Origin: Micrasema longulum
Taxonomy: Eukaryota > Arthropoda > Insecta > Trichoptera > Brachycentridae
Direction of reading: 5' to 3'
DNA length: 64,000 nt
Assembly (NCBI GenBank): GCA_022494885.1
Contig: JAGVSM010004207.1
Span: 310,001 to 374,000, forward strand
Shown one piece after another: positions 26,201 to 34,800 of this stretch; position 1 is the first letter of the stretch; the number at the start of each line of letters is the position of its first letter. Under the pieces are notes generated by a model, which worked only from the letters and a program-made list of their open reading frames with translations, did not search any database and was not told the origin of the DNA. Made by a program: the position numbers and the translations under genes.

Positions 26201-26473
26201 AATCGTTAATATTCCCATGTTAATTCGTAAACAAATAGATTTTAGGGATCAAATATAGGTAATCTTCGCAAGAACCTTGATCTTTGACTGCGAAAAAAAG
26301 CCGGATCGTACAAGTCCAAGTACAAGGCGTTTCGCTAGAACTGAGCGGCCCAAGTAACTGGAGATGCTGTTTCCAGCTCGGAGGAAACACGCAGAATAAT
26401 GGAAAGGTAAATACGCACCTGCCGCTATAAGCGCGAAGGCCAGAGGCACTAACATCACCACGAGACGTGCCAT
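11132..26473 (-). CDS. Unrecognised secreted serine-rich protein, three exons seen, 3' end missing
   Basis: Three minus-strand exons, 26419-26473, 13279-13485 and 11132-11234, join with matching phases (1, 1, then 2 left open) to give 121 codons plus two bases. The product starts MARLVVMLVPLAFALIAA, a short charged start and hydrophobic run typical of a signal peptide. Next comes a Tyr/Val-rich stretch (ETAYYVPKSFYVIDQS), a basic segment with RARR, a serine run of about 25 residues (SSASASSSSSSSGSGFGQ), and a Gly/Tyr/Pro/Asn-rich part (GYPDHGNGYQGSPYNGP). The second exon is far more GC-rich than its surroundings. I do not recognise the family. Secretion is inferred from the N-terminus, and the low-complexity Ser/Gly/Tyr composition would suit a cuticle, silk or other extracellular matrix protein, but that is a guess. 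The last donor (11126-11131) is good, so at least one more exon lies to the left; I could not find it. The introns are 12.9 kb and 2.0 kb. Confidence 0.78.
11344..11545 (-). repeat. Dispersed repeat related to 46735-46975
   Basis: It shares ccggcttctcctgaagagtt and gcaaatgctgagaagtt with the intron-6 repeat of TRAM1. The identity of the element is unknown. Confidence 0.5.
11546..13278. other. Intron of the secreted-protein gene, AT-rich
   Basis: No gene or recognised repeat is seen. Confidence 0.45.
13279..13485 (-). CDS. Secreted-protein gene, exon 2 (basic and poly-serine region)
   Basis: The acceptor is TTTTTTCAG before AGACGGC, and the donor is ACACCA then GTGAGT. It codes for 68 complete codons with a split codon at each end. 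The GC content is high against AT-rich flanks. Two other long open frames overlap on both strands, but they are shadows of this GC-rich exon and have no splice logic. Confidence 0.8.
13512..14480. repeat. Unclassified repeat family B, copy A, holding a SINE
   Basis: Blocks at 13512-13586, 13803-13860 and 14245-14480 align in the same order with 33060-33920. The SINE at 13587-13802 is absent from the other copy. Confidence 0.65.
13587..13802 (-). repeat. tRNA-derived SINE-3, inserted in repeat family B
   Basis: The minus strand has ggcctcgtggtgtaatgg and gggttcgattc and the family middle block. The flanks aaataat and aaatatt look like a target duplication. Confidence 0.75.
14481..15394. other. 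Unassigned intron sequence
   Basis: 14510-14600 is less AT-rich and may be part of an unclassified element. No coding content is recognised. Confidence 0.35.
15395..15897 (-). pseudogene. RTE-like non-LTR retrotransposon, C-terminal fragment
   Basis: The minus-strand frames read VEEFVYLGSTFSRDGM, NKCLSQETKLAK, IIDKIKKGVLRWFGHAERMK and RPRKI, then a stop followed by HDQIQQIFEDGHLKSR. This is the tail of an RTE-like polyprotein with several stops. Confidence 0.8.
15898..16916 (+). pseudogene. Second non-LTR retrotransposon tail, split by a 682-base insertion
   Basis: 15960-16059 codes for RRILSFYGHIARLEPDNLEK and ATMSGRVEG. 16745-16908 continues RRSRGRIPYRWTDQIKVATG and DRLEWNRLTRSVRGDHDPQH, then a stop. 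The frame is whole if the insertion is ignored. It is opposite in direction to the RTE-like fragment beside it. Confidence 0.75.
16060..16741. mobile_element. Unclassified 682-base insertion with 12-base target duplication
   Basis: gagttgaaggta occurs at 16048-16059 and again at 16742-16753, and the host reading frame resumes exactly. The insert starts tgaaagcatccaccc and ends gaaacgggtcctagg. It has no clear inverted ends and no long A tail, and I do not recognise it. Confidence 0.7.
17150..17400. repeat. Sequence shared with the inside of the MITE at 31488
   Basis: ggttatacagaaagcag and the tttctacaaattgagaaat block (reversed here) are shared with 31615-31862. Confidence 0.45.
17944..18632 (+). 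repeat. Dispersed repeat beginning gctgacccgacagatgttgt
   Basis: It ends in acgtacagaggaattatata. A shorter reverse copy is at 38650-38965 with the same two ends. Sequences of this kind are common in insect genomes; I cannot give its class. Confidence 0.6.
18633..20202. other. Unassigned intron sequence
   Basis: Two diverged related blocks lie at about 19355-19425 and 19565-19640 (actgttttc..caaa; gtgg..tc..cca). Nothing else is recognised. Confidence 0.35.
20203..20470 (+). repeat. tRNA-derived SINE-3, near-complete
   Basis: It has an A-box-like ttgtggtgttaatggtcagc, a B box cgggttcgattcccg, the family middle block and a gatgatgatgac end. Confidence 0.75.
21324..21568. repeat. Foldback MITE, GGGCC family, copy 2
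   Basis: The left end is gggctccgataacaatgg, and the right end is the complement of gggccccgattacaatgg. Both arms continue into aagttaac. Confidence 0.75.
21569..22340. other. GC-richer block with a tandem-like duplication, then AT-rich sequence
   Basis: 21730-21925 holds two diverged copies about 120 bases apart (gcgttcggaat..cgctgggc and gcgttcagaaat..cgctgggc). It may be a non-autonomous DNA transposon. A 97-codon open frame across it only reflects the repeat. Confidence 0.4.
22345..22552 (-). repeat. tRNA-derived SINE-3, diverged
   Basis: The minus strand has tcgtagtggttgcg and caggttcgattccca and the middle block. Confidence 0.65.
22740..23205 (-). repeat. tRNA-derived SINE-3 interrupted by about 200 bases of AT-rich sequence
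   Basis: The tRNA-like head (23125-23205) and the middle block (22780-22915) are separated by 22920-23120. The separating sequence resembles 23213-23390, which follows the SINE. Confidence 0.65.
23765..24257. repeat. piggyBac-like foldback MITE, copy 2, with long palindrome
   Basis: Its outer blocks match the copy at 8719 and the right end is tacaaagtgTTAA. 24027-24251 is a near-perfect palindrome with arms of about 82 bases (ctttgtatcccagagccgtg ... cacggctctgggatacaaag). Confidence 0.7.
24258..26418. other. Intron 1 of the secreted-protein gene, AT-rich
   Basis: It includes a TA dinucleotide run at about 25948-25973. An open frame at 24520-24816 has no recognisable content. Confidence 0.4.
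26419..26473 (-). CDS. Secreted-protein gene, exon 1 (signal peptide)
   Basis: This exon codes for the ATG and 18 residues of hydrophobic leader, then one base of a split codon. The donor reads GCAG then GTGCGT. The start is the first ATG after a TATA box and lies 8 bases from the predicted cap site. Reading on without splicing runs into 56 residues of non-conserved sequence, which supports the donor. Confidence 0.8.
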
Positions 26474-26512
26474 GATGAACTGCTCCTCGGATCGCAGCTA
26501 TCGGTTTTTATA
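26474..26512 (-). promoter_or_regulatory. Core promoter of the secreted-protein gene: TATA box and initiator
   Basis: On the minus strand TATAAAAACC begins at 26512. A GCAGTT initiator-like site follows, with its A at 26481, 31 bases downstream of the first T of the TATA box. This is the usual spacing for an arthropod TATA/CAGT promoter. If it is used, the 5' leader before the ATG is only 8 bases long. Confidence 0.6.
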
Positions 26513-26519
26513 CGGGGAA

Positions 26520-27709
26520 GAAGATATACATTATTGCACAAGGTAGGCATGGCTAGTGGCTAATCAAACCGACTGCGACTGCCAGTGGCGAGTATTTTAA
26601 AAATGATCTCAATCCCAGTCATTGCCATAGGCCGCTATACCCGTGGTTAGGAACCAAGTTCAGTTTGCGATCTGATTACATGTCTACAGTCCTCTGGGCG
26701 CTGACTATGTCAAATAAACATTTCAAGGGCGATCGGGTACTAAAAATTAAATATCTGCCATTATTACGTATTTAATTACGGGGCTGTTAGCAACAAACAG
26801 CTTTTTTGGAAGATAAACAAAGATTAGCGACGTATCTATTATTTTTTTTATCGTTTTCAATATCGGTGTGTTTTTTAAAAATATTCTCACGGCACGTGGC
26901 TATTATATTGATCAATTAATTAATATAGTTACGTACATAAAATGATACATGATACAGTTAATCTATAAAAATATAACTTTCCAAAAAAGAGACTAGCTCT
27001 TATGATTAGAGAGTGACTTACACGGTTATAGTTATTTAGTAATTTAAAGTTATATAATTTCAAATATACTAAAAAAAAAAAAACGGCATGAAGAGAAAAA
27101 CGGACAATAATAATGCAATAATACTAATTAAAATAGAATACTCTTTTTACTCGGGTTTAAAAAAATCTTCATAGTTTTAATAATTTTTAGTTCATTGGGG
27201 AGATTATATATTTTTATTCCTTTGAAAACAAAACTGTTTTGACCATGACTTGTGTGAAATTTAGAAATTTTGGAGTGACTTAAATTGTTTACTAAACATT
27301 ACAATTTCATCACAGATTAAAGTAGATTCATGTTTTACGTCATTTTCAAAGGATGACATCGAAAATCATTATTTTATGTTGTTAACTTCAATGCAGGAAG
27401 ACTTTTAAGATATACATATTTAACAAACTCCCAGAGATTACACAAAAGAAAGATTATTCAAAAACTAAAATACATATAATTCTAAAATTTACTTGGCAAA
27501 ATTTTTGTTTACAAAACATTTTACAGTTAGATCTTAAATGTTTTCCATCCAAAATAATAGAAAACTCAACATCATTAATACCTACTAAAATTAATTTCCA
27601 AACAATTACTTCTGTTATTATCGTCGTTCATTTCTATCTGATGGAGTATTAAGTTTACTTATTTACCATATTTACTATTTATTTTTAAAGAAATGAAAAT
27701 ATTTTTAAT
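26520..27709. other. Upstream region of the secreted-protein gene
   Basis: AT-rich; no repeat or coding sequence is recognised. Enhancers cannot be read by eye. Confidence 0.35.
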
Positions 27710-29819
27710 TACCGTCAAACGTGACAATTTTGCCCAGTTTTAACAAACTTTTACAATATCATAATTTTTTGTATAGGACTACTCCTATCCATTTTGTTGA
27801 TTAGTAATACTAATTATTCTGAGCATTTTTACAAGTACAAAACGTTTGCTTTTCTTTTATTTATGCAATTTTAGAAGACAAAACATGCTAGGCAAAATTA
27901 TCTCCACTTGTTGACATTTTGCCCACTTGGTAATTAACTGTTATTTTTGGTTTTATCATCCTTATCATACGGTTTATTACAACTTTTTGGGCGAAAAAAA
28001 CTGTTTATGTTTAAACAATAGCATCATTGAGGCATCATCATTAAAAAATCAATGAAAAAACCCGGTGGGCGAAATTGTCAACTATTTCCTCAATTTTTCT
28101 ATACAATGTGGATTTGTGGGCCAGGGTTGGCACATAATTAGATTTTTGACAAAACCCAAGGAGTTTATCTCTAATCCTTTTAATTTGTTCGTGTTTGACT
28201 GTGCATAAGCCATTTTTTTTTTACAAACCATTTCAGTTCTGATGTGATTTTCGTAATTAAGGGAGCTTGCCCCCAAAACGATTTTTCTTTAAATATGTAT
28301 GTAGAAAAAAAACGATCTTTATTTTTTTTGTACAGCAGTGCAATTATTTGCTAGATTACCTATACTTTGAAATTCTATTTTATGTACAGAATTCATAATA
28401 TTTTGTTTGTTTTATTTTCTTCTTTAGACTGTTTAAAATATTTATACAAAAAACATAAAAAATAAAAAATAAGTCTTCATAATTTCACAAAAAGCTGAAA
28501 AATTTAATAAATAAAACTTTCTAAAATGTGGTCGGATATTCTTACATTTTTTTAATGGTTTAAATTACCTTTGAATGCTAAAAATTAATATTGGTTTTTG
28601 TATAACCATTTTCAAGATTTACATTGAATTTATGAAAATCTTGACGCAACATTACAGGTTCAGGTAAAGATTTCACTATGTTCTAATTAAATACATCAGG
28701 AATATCCTCAACTTGAGATCACACAAAGCTTTATTACGTTTGCGTCTTACAAATGACATAACAATATTAAAATTGTGGTAGTTGATGCGCTGATAACTTA
28801 ACCGACATAATATTTGTCATTTTGCGTATCAACAGTGTTAAACTTTACTAAAACGAAAGCGACTTCTTCACCGTTGTTAATTTCAAGCGGATCAGACACT
28901 GTTTTTTCGTTTTCCACGGCCGAAGATTCGGAGGCACGTTGTTCATATTCGTCGTAATGACTTATGATGAATGTCTCGAAATCTGTTGATTCATCAACTG
29001 AGTAGGCATCAAAGTCTGTTGTTTCCGTGTCGCTATGACATTTTTTTCAATGTTCTCTATAAGGTGTAGGTATCTTTTGATCCTGATGGCAGAGAAAAAT
29101 CGGATGGATTGTTTACTAAATGCTGTGTGGTATAAAAAGTTTAAATGAACAGAATAACTGGCTTGTCATTTTCAGAGTGTATTTGAGTTGAAACCCCCAT
29201 CAGATTTTTAAATCTTATTTGTTAAATCTTTGGCAAAAAATCTGATTTATGGGCCAGTTTGAACAAAACATCCCGTTACCTCGTTTAAAATCATGATTTG
29301 CCATTTACTTAATTTTCTTTTATATTTTCTACTTTGTTTTTTCTACTTTCTTGGATAATATTTTTTCAATGTAGTATGTAGCGACAACCTTAGACGTGGG
29401 CAAAATTGTCAAAACACTAGCTAAGAAATCTAAGACAATTTTGCCCACTTAAATATCCATTGTGTTTGTTCAAATAGATATACAGAAATACGTTCTATGG
29501 CGTCTTTATTATGTATGCAATGAAATATATAAAACTTACTTGCCTCCTTTCAATACAAACTCCTCAACAACAAAAGTTTTGACAATATTTGTAGATATAC
29601 ACAAACCGACCTTCAAGTTTAACTTCAAATTTCAAGTGATCAACTGAAGCTGGCGGTAAACTAAATATTTAGTTTTGCCATGGAACTATCAAAATATACT
29701 TACCAAATGTAATTTTTATGATACCAGTAAATTTTCTTACTTTAAAACTTGATTTTGTTAAGGATTTCGGCAGTGGGCAAAATTGTCATGGCTGGGCAAA
29801 ATTGTCATGGTTGACGGTA
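27710..29819 (-). mobile_element. Inverted-repeat DNA transposon remnant, TA-flanked, with transposase-like fragment
   Basis: The ends are inverted repeats of 28 bases with two mismatches: left taccgtcaaacgtgac then aattttgcccag; right is the complement of taccgtcaaccatgac then aattttgcccag. TA flanks CCGTCAA at both ends, as in the Tc1/mariner/pogo group. The core tgacaattttgccca recurs inside in both directions near 27912, 28066, 29397, 29434, 29774 and 29794. On the minus strand 28817-29040 is open for about 74 codons, with acidic text (DFDAYSVDESTDFETF) and then NGEEVAFVLVKFNTVDT and DKYYVG before a stop. This resembles the short C-terminal domain of transposase-derived proteins. The class is inferred. 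Confidence 0.7.
28817..29040 (-). pseudogene. Possible C-terminal domain of a transposase
   Basis: The frame has no ATG and enters from the right. Composition and codons look protein-like, with an acidic linker followed by VAFVLVKF and KYYVG. It lies inside the 27710-29819 element and runs in one direction only. Weaker alternatives are chance or a host gene fragment. Confidence 0.45.
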
Positions 29820-29856
29820 TATAAATTCAGACTGCATCTCCTTAATTAAACTAACT

Positions 29857-30108
29857 GGGCCTCGATTACAATGGGAAGTTAACAGAGTTATCTTCGACTG
29901 TATAAAGAAAAACCGATATTTGTGTACGAAAATGAGTATATTTGCATGAACATTTAAAGTATCTTCGTTGGTAACCTATAATTGAACATGTTTAGAAGAA
30001 ATGATTGTACGCATATTCTACTTTTCGTAAAGAAAACTCAATTTTACTTTGGAGATAAAATTATAGATAAATGTTAACTTTAAAATATTAACATTGTTAT
30101 CGGGGCCC
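29857..30108. repeat. Foldback MITE, GGGCC family, copy 3
   Basis: The left end is gggcctcgattacaatgg, and the right end is the complement of gggccccgataacaatg. It is inverted internally relative to copy 2 and lies 37 bases from the right end of the transposon. Confidence 0.75.
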
Positions 30109-30129
30109 TGGTATAAAAAGTATAAAAAT

Positions 30130-30400
30130 TGAAAAATTGTTTGCAGGCGTTGCCTAGTAGGTGAATTGGTTAAGCCGGATGAATCTCACCCGCATGGTAA
30201 CGGTTTCAGCTCTTTTACTTCACAACAGTCAACAGATGGAAGAGTTGAGGAAATATGGATGTTTAAACATAAGCAGAATGGTGAATGTTACACATTATGT
30301 AAAGTGCCCACTTAAACCAGTCAATGACAGGTCATAAGCCTTGTAAATGCCTAGACTTCCATATTCCCTTCTCAAAAATGTTTTCCCTCTGTCCGACACT
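30130..30400 (+). repeat. Foldback family L copy
   Basis: It contains gcgttgcctagtaggtgaa, the cttcacaacagtcaacagat block, gtgaatgttacac and the gtaaagtg..cacttaaacc core. A scrap of SINE-2 (ccacgggaccacaaccc) follows at 30403-30419. Confidence 0.75.
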
Positions 30401-30439
30401 AGCCACGGGACCACAACCCGATTAATAACAATAATACAT

Positions 30440-31356
30440 TTAGTTTATTTATTTATTGACGGACAATGCCATGTATACAATTTACAGGGTTTAAATATTA
30501 CAATAAAAGAATAGTTATTATATTATAAAAAACATTTTAAAAAAGAAAAGAAGCATTGACAAACATAAGGGACATCAAGACAAGATCTGGACTATTTATT
30601 TATTGCTCGTTTAAATTGTTGTAAACTTAAACCAAAAAAGTCCAGATCTTGTATTGAGTTAAAAATACGACAAAGACCATTGGAGAATTAAGGCCATAGT
30701 TTGTTAGTTTGTTGTAAATAATAAATAAATAATAATAAAGAAAAACATGACTTCTAAAATTAATAAAGCAAAACATGACTTCTGCGTCATTATTGCCTAC
30801 CCACTCGTATAATGTTTAATCTTACCTGAAATGTAGGCATATTAATCGTGTTTCACTATTTATCTTACAATTTATTGATTCACAAGTTTTTATTATAAAT
30901 ATGCAAAACTGAAAGTATTTACTCAAACATTATTCATAAAATTTCGTGGATACTTACCTATCTGGTACTGAACTTCATCTGACGTAATATGCTAGTTCAC
31001 GTCATCTGCATTATATGCAGCAAACCAATAATAATTTGTTATCAAAATTCATTTTGTAAAGATTTTCGATGCCAGTTTTATCCATGACATTTTGTATAAA
31101 CGGAAAAAATGCGATCCTTTTATTTTTCTTTACTAACTCTTTTTTATTAAACTCGTGTTCAACTTACATATTTTTTCAACGTCCATCAATTAATATATGT
31201 ACACTAGTGGCATTAATTGTGGAAACTTTGGGTCAAATTGTGATTGAATTGTAATCGCAATCGAGAATCTCGTATAAATCCTGGTGATAAATCACTACAT
31301 TTTTATTATTGTATTACATATTGGCATGCTTGAGGCTACGTCTACATTACATTAGA
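30440..31356. other. Probable non-LTR retrotransposon 3' tail, then unassigned sequence
   Basis: 30440-30700 starts with TTTATTTATTTATT and holds an inverted pair (acaagatctggact at 30580 and agtccagatcttgt at 30640). The rest is unassigned. Confidence 0.4.
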
Positions 31357-32150
31357 GGCCTCCATGGTGTAGCAGTTAAGACCCTTGACTCACACACCGA
31401 AGATTCTGGGTTCGATTCCCGATGAGAACACAAACATTAAATTTCTCCTAAGCCTAGGTAGGCTGTGTTGTTATTCACCACTGTAATGGGGAAATATCAC
31501 TTTTTTACATTTTAAAAGTAATAAAGGTCTATGAAATACTGTCCAGTAGAACAAATCTTTTTGGCTAATTATTAGTAGCATAAAAAATACTTTTAAATTT
31601 GTAATTTGAACGTAGTTATACAGAAAGCAGCCAGCCATAGAAAAGTGAAACTGAGATAATAGCCATTTTGTGAAAAGAGTGAATTATAAATCTACACAAT
31701 AGTTTGAATGTTTTTGACTTTAACAAACAATAAATACATTTTTTTTTATATATTACAAACAAGAATTTTATTGTGTATTTGACCAGTTAAAAAGATTTTT
31801 AAAATACCATAAGATTTTTCTAGTTTTGTGGGTGTTTTCTACAAATTGAGAAATACATCACGATTCATTTTTATTTGTTCCTGCCATTGAAATTTATGCA
31901 GAAAAATCTCACGAATCTCAACGTCACAACAACCAAGGCCAAACACGTCGCGTTTTTCTACGAACGTATTTTTATTGAATTTCTTTTTTACATTTATGTA
32001 TGCAAACATTATCTACAATACCCATATTGATTTTTAAAATACAATTAATTATTCTAAATACATTTCATATATTTTTATCGCTACTAGTAGTATGTGATAT
32101 TTCCCTATTGGGCCTTAAAGGCCCATAGGCCTGTTGTGGTGAAATAAATA
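31357..32150 (+). repeat. tRNA-derived SINE-1 split by a MITE
   Basis: The head and body run to caccactgtaat at 31486. The MITE follows, and the SINE end (ggcctgttgtggtg) resumes at 32107. The copy at 5922-6093 gives the unsplit order. Confidence 0.8.
31488..32105. repeat. MITE with GGGAAATATCA inverted ends, copy 2, inside a SINE
   Basis: Its inverted ends are ggggaaatatcac and gtgatatttccc. It shares inner blocks with 2288-2696 but carries about 250 extra bases (31615-31862) related to 17150-17400. Confidence 0.75.
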
Positions 32151-32339
32151 ATTAAAATGCAACATCAAAATTTACGAAAATGTTAAGCAGAATGACTTCC
32201 TAGAAGAACAGAAGACACAACTTATTAAGTTACATTAAGGATTAAGTTAAGGAAAACTATTTTTTTTATTTCTCAACCCAAGCTATCCTAACCTAACCTA
32301 ACTTCAAATAACAAAATATTTTTTAAAATAAACTATTAT

Positions 32340-32480
32340 TATTTCTAGTATTAAAATTAAAGAGGCTATGTGACGTTCAACCCTTTTGTTGAACTTTCAT
32401 TCAACGAACGGCCTAGCCGTTTATTTGAATTCCGGCATTTAATGAACTGCCTAGTCGTTCAGTTGAGTGGCTGATTTAAC
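32340..32480. repeat. Short dispersed repeat D (gattgagtggctgatttaac family)
   Basis: tgagtggctgatttaactat then ttggcggcgacata is shared with 40293-40325. Weaker relatives lie at 38340-38420 and 39005-39080. Confidence 0.5.
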
Positions 32481-32817
32481 TATTTGGCGGCGACATATTT
32501 TATATAGGTGCATTTTAAAGTGTTTTCAACGATCTTTCTTCAAAATTTATTTACATACCTACAAAATAAACACATATTGGAGGAAACTACCTAAATTATT
32601 TTGAATGGATTATGGGCGTTTTTCAGGTGTTGTTATTTATTATAGAAATAAAAAATGAATGATACTTAAATCCACAAATTTGGCATAGGAACGAATGATC
32701 ATAAGTATCACTTGCCTTTTTATTTTATAATAAATTATAATTAAATTTCACCAAGAATTTTCATAACTGGTCTAAGAAAAAAGAACAAAAGAAAAATAAA
32801 TAAAAGGAAGTGTTTAC

Positions 32818-32940
32818 TGGCCCTGCCTAGAAAGTGAAATAACTCGGATGAATCTTACTCACATCAATAAAGGTTTCCGATTTTATACTTCACAAAAATC
32901 AGTAGGTTGAAAAAATGTGGATGAATGGGCAGAATTTATT
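32818..32940 (+). repeat. Foldback family L fragment
   Basis: It has the order of the family 5' body (gccctgcctaga, cggatgaatcttac, cttcacaaaa, gggcagaat). Confidence 0.6.
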
Positions 32941-33059
32941 TATTTATTAATTTCAAATTACATTTGTTTACACATTTACTAACTTGTTATGGCTTTGAAT
33001 GTTAAACAGCTACCTCTTTTCGTATGTTTTGTATGATAGATTTATTCGTTTAATTATTT

Positions 33060-33920
33060 ATTTTATAGAAACATACAGTCAACAATGATTAAATTACGTA
33101 ATAAAAATAAGGTTGAAAGACAGACCAGCGAAGTTCCTAAATAGTAATCATACATATTAAATTATGGTACATTTTTTAATGTGTGCGCGCGTATATATAT
33201 AAATAAATATATATGAGGGTATTTGAAGCAAACTTAGAAATCTCCACCAAAAACGGGAATTTAGTTATTGATGCCAAAATAAGCTATACATAAAAACCCA
33301 CCACGCAACAACGCAATTTAAAACCGTCTCTAAATCTTGCAAAAACAGATTTTAACTATACTACTTGACACCGCAAACTTAGCATTCTCGATTGTGTGTA
33401 AGCGTGTGCATCATTAAAAAGCAAGTGGGAGTGTATCGAAGCCAGATAGAATAAGTCTTAATTTATTTTTGGGGCATGTTAAATATATCAGTTTTTTTTT
33501 ATATATAATTTGAACAAGAATGATAGAGGAAAGAGTGTTGTGCATAGTTAGTGCTACAGACTGGCAGATGAAATCGGTAGTCAGATGGCAGAAGGCACCA
33601 TCTGTATTTTTGTCTATGTTTAAGTATTCAAAAGTTTTAATTAATATTTCAGTAAATACACTCAATAAAATAAAATAAATCAGCGTCATTCAGAATGGTA
33701 ATTTATTATTGAAAAGCAACACTAAAATATTTTAGTTTGTGGATTAAAGTCTTGAAATTGAGACGTATTTCAGCTCTCCTGAACATTTTTGAAAATTACA
33801 GATGGTCCCTTCTGCCATCTGTCTACCAAAATAAATATTTATTTCTTGTCACGCAAAAGGGAAATAAGATATTTTGAATAGTAGATTCAAAGAATCTACT
33901 TTATCATTTTATAATGCATA
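33060..33920. repeat. Unclassified repeat family B, copy B, holding a 252-base element
   Basis: It aligns in order with 13512-14480. It lacks the SINE of copy A and instead holds the inverted-repeat element at 33576-33827. Confidence 0.65.
33576..33827. mobile_element. 252-base inverted-repeat transposon (MITE)
   Basis: Its inverted ends of 31 bases differ at two positions: ggtagtcagatggcagaagg then caccatctgta, against the complement of ggtagacagatggcagaagg then gaccatctgta. Copy A of the host repeat at about 14401-14420 (gcagatggaataaatattta) is the empty site and implies a short AT-rich target duplication. Confidence 0.75.
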
Positions 33921-34084
33921 ATATAAATTCAGATATAGTGCGTCTATTTTCGAGGGTAAAAAATATTTTTTGTTTAGTAGATTAGCTGCAAAGTGCGTTT
34001 AGTACAAAGCGTTTTATTGTTTTTATAATCCAAGTATTTAAAAAAAATTCCTTTGAACATTTTCAATCCTTTCTATGTATCAAC

Positions 34085-34375
34085 AACATTTTGAGTTTGT
34101 CCAAATTTTTGTAGACAAGGACTGGATTCAACTCCCCGGGGAGCTGTTAACATTAACATATTACAACAGAGATGAATAACATTTTAGAGAAGGTAATATA
34201 GAAGTCTAGGCATCTACAGGGCTTATGACCTGTCATTGGCTGGTTTAAGTGGCCACTTTACACACTGTGTAACATTCACCATTCTGCCTATATTTGAACA
34301 TCTACATTCCTTCAATTCTTTCATCTGTTGATGTTTGTGAAGTTAAAGAGCTGAAACCTTTATTTATGCGGGATT
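34085..34375 (-). repeat. Foldback family L, reverse copy
   Basis: It runs from the right-end block (gtccaaatttttgtagac) through the core to cacccgcat-like sequence. It abuts a forward copy and forms a palindromic junction. Confidence 0.75.
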
Positions 34376-34800
34376 GACTTCACAAACATCAACAGATGAA
34401 AGAATCGAAGGAATGTTATATCTTTTTATATCGGGTTGTGGTCCCGTGGCTAGTGTCTCGGACTCACGGACCAAAGGTCCGTCGTTCGAATCCCACTCTA
34501 CCCCAACTTGATTCCATTTTCTAATAGTGAGTTATTTACAACTCGTTGAGAATGGCCCTAAAAATTAAATATTTGGGTAAATCATAAGAACGCAAATATT
34601 TCTTTTTATTAAAAAAAAAATTAAAAAATGTAGATGTTCAACTATGAGCAGAATGGTAAATGTTACACAGTGTGTAAAGTGGCCACTTAAACCAGCCAAT
34701 AATAGGTCTTAAGCCCTGTAGATGCCTAGACTTCTATATTACCTTCTCTAAAATGTTCTTCATCTCTCTTGTAATATGCTAAAGCTTTCTATGTATGTTA
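34376..34800 (+). repeat. Foldback family L, forward copy split by a SINE
   Basis: cttcacaaacatcaacagat is at 34380 and the body resumes at atgttcaactatgagcagaa (34634), with SINE-2 between. Confidence 0.75.
34421..34625 (+). repeat. tRNA-derived SINE-2 inserted in family L
   Basis: It has gggttgtggtcccgtggct, cgttcgaatcccac, a body, and an A-rich tail (attaaaaaaaaaattaaaaa). AATGT occurs on both sides, a possible target duplication. Confidence 0.75.

Noticed and set aside
27710..29819. A CRISPR-like array from the repeated tgacaattttgccca motif
   Set aside because: Copies are irregularly spaced and in both directions, inside a eukaryotic inverted-repeat transposon.
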